Assembly: GCA_034659015.1 (NCBI GenBank)
Contig: JAYEGL010000002.1
Span: forward strand, 372,001-436,000
Source of the DNA: Maricaulis sp034659015
GTDB taxonomy: Bacteria; Pseudomonadota; Alphaproteobacteria; Caulobacterales; Maricaulaceae
Reading direction: 5' to 3'
Length of the DNA stretch: 64,000 bases
The notes below the pieces were generated by a model that worked only from the letters and a program-made list of their open reading frames with translations, was not told the origin of the DNA and did no database searches. A program made the position numbers and the translations under genes. Positions 58,972-64,000 of this stretch are shown in pieces (positions within the stretch are counted from its first letter, which is position 1; every line of letters begins with the position of its first letter).

Positions 58972-61857
58972 ATGATGACGATGAAAACGTTCTGGCGATC
59001 GACCACAGCGCTGGCAGTCTCCGCAGCACTGCTGCCCGTCTTCGGCAACGCATCGGCAGCCGCACAGGGTGTCAATGAGCCGGCGAACGACTCCGAGCGC
59101 TTCATTCTTCCGTTCCACGGGGACATCAATCCCTTCCATGGGGATATCAACCCGTTCCACGGTGATATCAATCCGTTCTACGGCGATATCTCGCCCTTCT
59201 GGGGGGACATCTCGCCGTTCTGGGGTGACATCAGTCCCTTCCATGGCGATATCAATCCGTTCCACGGTGACATCTCGCCCTTCTGGGGCGATATCGAGCC
59301 CTTCCACGGCGACATCAACCCGTTCTGGGGCGACATCGAACCCTTCTGGGGCGATATCGGCCCGTTCTGGGGCGACATCAACGCCTTCTGGGGCGACATT
59401 GCCCCGTTCGAGGACGCCTCGGCGGGCGAATACGACGCCCTGGCCGATCAGCTCACGGACCTGTTCTCGCGTGCGGAAAGCGTGTTCGGCCCCACCATTG
59501 CCGATCGCACCGGCTCGAACTTCCGGGACGGCTTCCTGAACGGTCTCCTTGCCGAGTACGGGTTCGATCCCTCCGACCCGCAATCGCTCGAGACGGTCGA
59601 TGCCGAGCAGCGCGCCCGTTTCTTCCTCGATTTCTACGACGGGCTGATGTCCTACAGCGGCATCGACCATGTCGATCACTGGATGCCCGCCGTGACCTGG
59701 AGCCCGGCGCTGGCCCAGTCCGTCGGCAATGGTGACGGTGTCGTTGTCGGCATGCTGGACTTCAGCCTTCAGAGCGATGGCGGCATCGACATCCGGACCT
59801 CGCAGGGCGAGCGCGACTGGCTGGACATGAACCATGGCGCGGCCGTGGCCAGCCTGATTGCCGCTCCGCTCGACGGTGCCGGCGTGATGGGCGTCGCCCC
59901 GGAAGCGACCCTTGTCACCTACAATCCCTTCGACGAGACGCTGAGCTCGAACTGGACCGATGTGAGCGAAGGCGTGCGCCGCCTGGTGCAGCAACAGGCG
60001 TCCGTCATCAACATGTCGCTGGGCATTCCCGGATGGACCTTCCACCAGGAGTGGGCCAACGTCCTGTCCGACCGCCGTGTCGCGGTCCACGCGGACGACG
60101 CCCTGTTCGTGATCGCCGCCGGCAATGACGGCGTCACCCAGACCGCCGACGTGGACTGGAGCGCGGTCGGCGATGTGAGCAATCTGATCGTGGTCGGCTC
60201 GGTCGATCCGACCGGGCGGATTTCCAGCTTCTCCAACCGTCCGGGCGAGGCCTGCCTGACCGTGAACGGCCAGTGCGGCGAAGGTTTCCGCCTGATGGAC
60301 CGTTTCCTGGTTGCACCGGGCGAGCTGATCCTGGCGTCCGATGGCGAGGGCGGTGTGACCCGCCTGACGGGCACCTCCTTCGCCGCGCCGCTGGTCAGCG
60401 GCGCTGCCGCCCTGGTCCAGGGCCGTTGGGGCTGGCTCGATGCCGGTAATGTCGCCGACGTGCTGCTGCTGTCCGCGACGGATCTCGGCGAACAGGGTGT
60501 CGATGCCACCTACGGCCGGGGCCTGCTCGATGTCGAAGGCGCCCTGTCGCCGCTCGACAGCGGCGATCTCTTCGCGGTGGACGCGAACGGCAACGAGAAA
60601 GCAATCCGCGAGCTGGGTCTCACCCCGGGGCGCCTGCAAGTTCACACCGGCGAAGACGGTTTCATCACCCTCTTCGAGCCGCTGGGCGACACCTATCGCG
60701 ACTTCCGCGTTTCCCTGGCCGACCTGATGGCAAGCTCCGAACTCTCCGACGAGCAGCGTGCCTCGATCACCGAGATCTATCTGGCCGAACGGGCGCGCAA
60801 CACCGGCGAGGGCGGTGCCGGCTTTGCCGACACCTATGAAGCCGGCCGCGTGATGAGCCGGACCGGCGCGCTGACCGTGACGGCTTTCGCGGCGGCCCGC
60901 GATCCCTATCAGCGCTCGTCCAGCCGCGACCTGCCCTTCCAGGCCGGTATCGAGATCGCCGACACGGTCGACGGCCGCAGCCTGCGTCTGGGTAGCGGCG
61001 AGGGCGCCCTGGCGCTCAACCGGGATACCGGCTTCCAGCTCTTCTCGGACCACCGTCCGGAGACCGGCGGCGTCAACCCGGTGCTGGGCTTTGCCTCGGG
61101 CGGTGCCTACCTGCTGTCGAGCTGGCGGGTCAGCGCGGATACCCGCATGACCGTGGGCTTCAGCGCGACCCATGACAGCCGCGACTTCGTCAATCCGTTC
61201 ACCGGAGAAGAGACGCCGGTCTTCGCGGGCATGCCGGCCTATTCGGCCACGGCCATGGTCGCGGACATCCGTCACACGATGACGGACCGGTTCGAGGTCT
61301 CGGCCACCTATACCCATCTCGACGAGGCCACCGGCTTCCTCGGTGCCCAGGGCAGCGGACCGCTCTCCTTTGCCGGCGGTGCGCGCACCGATGCGGTGAC
61401 GGTCGGCGCGGAAGCCGCGCTGCCCGCCAGCCTCCGCCTGTCGGTTTCGGCCACGGCTGCACGCACCCAGGCCGGCCGTTTCGGCGACAGCCTGATGCAA
61501 TTGTCCGAAGATGCGATGTCGACGGCCTTCCAGGTCACGGCCCTGCGCGAAGGCGTGTTCGCCGAGGGCGATGCCGTGCGCTTCAGCCTGGTTCAGCCGC
61601 TTCACCTGGAGGACGGCACGCTGACCTTCAACGGCAGCGTCGTGACCGACCGCACCACGGGCGAGATCGGTCCGGCCGCCACCCGCTGGGATCTGGGCGG
61701 GGAACGCGCGGTCTACAGCGAGCTGCTCTATGCGCTGCCGGTCTTCGGCGATCGTGCCGACCTGTCGGTCTTCGGGCGTACCAGCCTGAGCGGCAATGCC
61801 CTGGCGCAGACCGAGACCGCGCTGGCCAGCGGTCTTCGCTTCGACCTTCGTTTCTGA
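58972..61857 (+). CDS. Subtilisin-like (S8) autotransporter with N-terminal heptad-repeat array
   Basis: 961 residues. A signal peptide ends near residue 33 (GNASAAAQ). Residues 47-144 are 14 tandem copies of PF(H/W/Y)GDI(N/S/E). The subtilase domain at about 190-530 has Asp263 in VVGMLDFSLQ, His288 in MNHGAAVASLIAA, the oxyanion Asn in IAAGNDG and Ser469 in GTSFAAPLVSGAAALV. The final 280 residues form an autotransporter-type beta-barrel ending SGLRFDLRF. Ribosome site AAAGGGAG; strong terminator behind. Confidence 0.92.
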   Translation: MMTMKTFWRSTTALAVSAALLPVFGNASAAAQGVNEPANDSERFILPFHGDINPFHGDINPFHGDINPFYGDISPFWGDISPFWGDISPFHGDINPFHGDISPFWGDIEPFHGDINPFWGDIEPFWGDIGPFWGDINAFWGDIAPFEDASAGEYDALADQLTDLFSRAESVFGPTIADRTGSNFRDGFLNGLLAEYGFDPSDPQSLETVDAEQRARFFLDFYDGLMSYSGIDHVDHWMPAVTWSPALAQSVGNGDGVVVGMLDFSLQSDGGIDIRTSQGERDWLDMNHGAAVASLIAAPLDGAGVMGVAPEATLVTYNPFDETLSSNWTDVSEGVRRLVQQQASVINMSLGIPGWTFHQEWANVLSDRRVAVHADDALFVIAAGNDGVTQTADVDWSAVGDVSNLIVVGSVDPTGRISSFSNRPGEACLTVNGQCGEGFRLMDRFLVAPGELILASDGEGGVTRLTGTSFAAPLVSGAAALVQGRWGWLDAGNVADVLLLSATDLGEQGVDATYGRGLLDVEGALSPLDSGDLFAVDANGNEKAIRELGLTPGRLQVHTGEDGFITLFEPLGDTYRDFRVSLADLMASSELSDEQRASITEIYLAERARNTGEGGAGFADTYEAGRVMSRTGALTVTAFAAARDPYQRSSSRDLPFQAGIEIADTVDGRSLRLGSGEGALALNRDTGFQLFSDHRPETGGVNPVLGFASGGAYLLSSWRVSADTRMTVGFSATHDSRDFVNPFTGEETPVFAGMPAYSATAMVADIRHTMTDRFEVSATYTHLDEATGFLGAQGSGPLSFAGGARTDAVTVGAEAALPASLRLSVSATAARTQAGRFGDSLMQLSEDAMSTAFQVTALREGVFAEGDAVRFSLVQPLHLEDGTLTFNGSVVTDRTTGEIGPAATRWDLGGERAVYSELLYALPVFGDRADLSVFGRTSLSGNALAQTETALASGLRFDLRF
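59110..59403 (+). repeat. 14 tandem 21-bp coding repeats
   Basis: Each unit encodes PFxGDIx; the third position is H, W or once Y, and the seventh is N, S, E, G or A. The last unit begins with Ala instead of Pro. Units differ at synonymous positions (GGCGATATC, GGGGACATC, GGTGACATC), so the protein motif rather than the DNA appears conserved. Confidence 0.95.
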
Positions 61858-61879
61858 TCCCGTCAGCCCTCGCGCTGAG

Positions 61880-61912
61880 AGACCGCCGGACCCCGTCCGG
61901 CGGTCTTTTTTT
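61880..61912 (+). terminator. Rho-independent terminator after the S8 autotransporter
   Basis: Perfect stem AGACCGCCGGAC / GTCCGGCGGTCT with a CCC loop, running into a T-run at 61905-61912. Confidence 0.95.
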
Positions 61913-62053
61913 ATAAGCATCCGGGCGCATACCCCGTTTGTTCGCCCGGAATTAACGAAGATCGCGCCATGATCGGCCTGTTTTCACAGGTGTGTGCCGG
62001 CACCTCGCAGCCAGTCGGGCTGCCCGCGGCACGCGAAAGGCGGGGACAAAACC

Positions 62054-64000
62054 GTGTTCTGGCGAAGCATTCTGTTCGGACTGGCCCTGGTCCTGGCTCT
62101 CGTGCCGGCGGCCGCCTACGGGCGTGTCCAGACGGAGGCCGAGACGCCGGTCCGTTTCGAGGACAGGGTCGATGCTGCCCGTCAGAGCATGATGCGCGAT
62201 CCGCAGGCGGCCCTCGACCTGGCCAGTGCGGCAGAGCTCCGTATCGATATCGACGTCTCCTCCGATGCGCGCAACGAGGCGCGGGCCACGATCAACTGGC
62301 TGCGCGCCGAGGCCCTGACCCGGCTCGGCCGCCCGGCCGATGCCGGACCCGCCGCGCAGCAGGCCCTGGCCGATCTCGGGCGCGATCCCGCTCCCACCAA
62401 GCTTTACGCGGATATCCTCGTTGCCACCGCGCGCATCGAGAAACTGCTCGGCCGCTATGGCGAGGCCCTGGAACATTTCCAGAGCGCCTATTCGGTCTTC
62501 CGGGACGTCGGTGAGCCGCGCAGCGAGGCCATCGTCCTGCTGTCGATCGCGTCGATCTACAAGGATGCCCACCAGTACGAGCGCGCGGTCAACTATTACA
62601 TGGACGCCACCGACCGTTATGACGGCGACCCCTCGCTGGAGCTGGCCGCCCGCAACAATCTGGGCAATGTCTATCGCGAGATGGGGAATTTCGAGGCCTC
62701 TCTCGGCCATTTCACGCGCGCCCTCGAGATCGCCGTCAGCATGGAAAGCCCCATGCTGCAGGCGCGCATCCTGAGCAACCGGGCTTCCCTGTATGTGGAC
62801 ATGGCCGCGTTCGACGCGGCGGACGCGGATCTGGACCGGGCCTTTGCCCTGATCGACGAGACCGGCGCGGAATGGGCGCGCTTCCTCTGGGGCGTCCGGG
62901 CCCAGGCAGCCTTCGGCCGGGGCGATTACCCGGCCGCGCGGTCGGCGATCGACCGCACGTTCGACGGGCTGGATCTGACCGGGACCGCCGCCTCGTTCAA
63001 GGAGTTCCACGAAGCGGCCGCCGGCATATTCGAGGCCGTCGGCGAACCCGCGCTGGCCCTGCCTCATCTGCGCGCCTTCAAACGGCATGACGACGAGGCC
63101 CGGGCCGTTGCCGCCTCGGCCAACAATGCGCTCCTGGGCGCGCAATTCGACTTCGCCGAACAGGAGCTGCAGATCGAGCAGTTGCGGACCGAGGGGCTGG
63201 AACAGGCGCTGGCCCTGTCCGACGCCCGGGCCCGCCAGCGCCTGCAGATCGTCTTCGGACTGCTCGTCCTCGCCGTCCTCTGCACGGTCGGGGGCGGGCT
63301 CTATTACCGGATCCTGCGCCAGCGCAATGCCGTCCTGAAGAATGCCCTCTACCAGGATGCCGAGACCGGCCTGCCGACGCGCTTCGCTGCGGAAAAGCGC
63401 GTCGAGGAGCTCGACCAGACCGGCATGGACCCGGTGGTGATGGCCGTCGGCATCGAGCGCTACCAGCATCTGGAAAGCACGCTCGGGCTGGAACGCATGG
63501 CGGAACTCAAGCAGGTGGTGGCCGGCCGGCTCGGCGAGGAGCCCGACGTGGACACCGTGGTCGTACTGTCGCGCGGTGCGCTCGGTGTCGTGCTCAGCCG
63601 CCCCGTGACCCGCACGCTTGAAGAGACCGCCACCGCCCTACGCGAGCGCCTGTCCGCTCCGGTCACCGTCGACGACGTCATGCTCGACATTGCCGCGACG
63701 ATCGGCATCGCCGGTCCCGACAGCGACAACCAATCCCCCCGCGAAGCCATGCTGGCGGTCGAGCAGGCGCGCGAGACGCGCAAGCCCCAGGGTATTTTCG
63801 ATGCCGCCCAGCAGCGCGACCAGAGCGCCAATCTGACCATGATGAGCCGGATGCTGGCGGCCACCGCGTCCGGGCACATGCAGATGCACTACCAGCCCAA
63901 GCTTCACCTCAAGTCCGGCGAATACCGGTCGGCCGAGGCGCTGGTTCGCTGGAACGACCCGGAACGCGGTTTCATCCCGCCGGACACCTTCATCGGACTG
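62054..64000 (+). CDS. TPR - membrane helix - degenerate GGDEF - EAL protein (3' end outside window)
   Basis: About 649 residues are visible from the GTG at 62054, chosen because a signal peptide follows at once (VFWRSILFGLALVLALVPAAAYG). A periplasmic TPR-type helical domain (AARNNLGNVYREMGNFEASLGHFTRALEIA) extends to about residue 390. A membrane helix near 400-418 is followed by a GGDEF-like domain whose active motif is lost (LSRGALGVV where GGDEF is expected). The start of an EAL domain (MQMHYQPKLHLKSGEYRSAEALVRW) is cut by the window end. It is probably a cyclic-di-GMP phosphodiesterase or receptor sensing a periplasmic partner. Confidence 0.85.
   Translation, partial: MFWRSILFGLALVLALVPAAAYGRVQTEAETPVRFEDRVDAARQSMMRDPQAALDLASAAELRIDIDVSSDARNEARATINWLRAEALTRLGRPADAGPAAQQALADLGRDPAPTKLYADILVATARIEKLLGRYGEALEHFQSAYSVFRDVGEPRSEAIVLLSIASIYKDAHQYERAVNYYMDATDRYDGDPSLELAARNNLGNVYREMGNFEASLGHFTRALEIAVSMESPMLQARILSNRASLYVDMAAFDAADADLDRAFALIDETGAEWARFLWGVRAQAAFGRGDYPAARSAIDRTFDGLDLTGTAASFKEFHEAAAGIFEAVGEPALALPHLRAFKRHDDEARAVAASANNALLGAQFDFAEQELQIEQLRTEGLEQALALSDARARQRLQIVFGLLVLAVLCTVGGGLYYRILRQRNAVLKNALYQDAETGLPTRFAAEKRVEELDQTGMDPVVMAVGIERYQHLESTLGLERMAELKQVVAGRLGEEPDVDTVVVLSRGALGVVLSRPVTRTLEETATALRERLSAPVTVDDVMLDIAATIGIAGPDSDNQSPREAMLAVEQARETRKPQGIFDAAQQRDQSANLTMMSRMLAATASGHMQMHYQPKLHLKSGEYRSAEALVRWNDPERGFIPPDTFIGL

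Noticed and set aside
59110..59403. Possible CRISPR-like or minisatellite array
   Set aside because: The 21-bp units are contiguous without spacers and remain in frame within a secreted protease; they are coding repeats.
58948..61920. A 990-residue open frame opposite the subtilisin autotransporter
   Set aside because: Same reasoning: it mirrors the real gene, including the heptad repeats read backwards, and crosses the terminator.

Overview
The window reads as a chromosomal segment of a GC-rich (about two thirds G+C) alphaproteobacterium. The best guess is a marine prosthecate bacterium of the Maricaulales / Hyphomonadaceae group, near Caulobacterales. Supporting signs are the pyrB-pyrX-plsY order, a gatCAB operon, dense ATGA-coupled operons, a nearly complete set of Caulobacter-type holdfast polysaccharide genes, and secreted autotransporter proteases. 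No rRNA, tRNA, CRISPR array, prophage or insertion-sequence transposase was seen.

Layout. 1-2.7 kb: end of the pyrB - inactive dihydroorotase (pyrX) - plsY operon. 2.8-5.7 kb: a secreted metallo-beta-lactamase-fold protein framed by two inverted copies of a palindromic repeat, an auxin-efflux-type carrier and ruvX. 5.8-10.2 kb: gatC, gatA, two small membrane proteins, a 164-bp element with perfect 26-bp inverted ends, a DUF559 nuclease and gatB. 10.4-12.1 kb: small membrane protein and an MscS channel. 12.4-15.4 kb: an ArsR-type regulator, four consecutive SRPBCC/AHSA1 proteins and a YceI protein, chained by overlaps. 15.4-19.4 kb: an iron/2-oxoglutarate oxygenase, a glutathione transferase, an unknown membrane protein and a Sel1-type small protein. 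19.6-32.8 kb: holdfast locus (hfsD, hfsA, hfsB, hfsC, two glycosyltransferases, hfsH, hfsF, hfsK-like, hfsE-like), interrupted by an AbiEii-type toxin module lying between direct repeats and by a GIY-YIG nuclease framed by perfect inverted repeats. 33-38 kb: a WD40-like/amidohydrolase fusion, a GST and trhO. 38.2-40.3 kb: a two-gene sensor in which a stand-alone ethylene-receptor-like membrane domain is translationally coupled to a histidine kinase. 40.5-46.7 kb: a lipoprotein, a PiuC-type dioxygenase, small proteins and a trypsin-like autotransporter. 46.8-48.9 kb: a divergent histidine kinase / NarL-type regulator pair. 48.9-55 kb: phosphoesterase, lipid-kinase family protein, amidohydrolase lipoprotein, SMP-30-like protein and an RNA methyltransferase. 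55.3-57.6 kb: egtB-egtD for ergothioneine. 57.7-64 kb: a Cys-rich periplasmic three-module protein, a subtilisin autotransporter with 14 tandem seven-residue repeats, and a TPR/degenerate GGDEF/EAL protein cut by the window edge.

The most interesting observations are (i) the split ethylene-receptor-like two-component system, (ii) lone small nucleases (GIY-YIG, DUF559) each sitting in or beside its own family of palindromic intergenic repeats, (iii) the toxin module whose flanking direct repeats duplicate the 3' end of hfsC plus half of a palindromic element, and (iv) the PF(H/W)GDI heptad array on a secreted protease. All functions are inferred from sequence reading alone; no database search was run.
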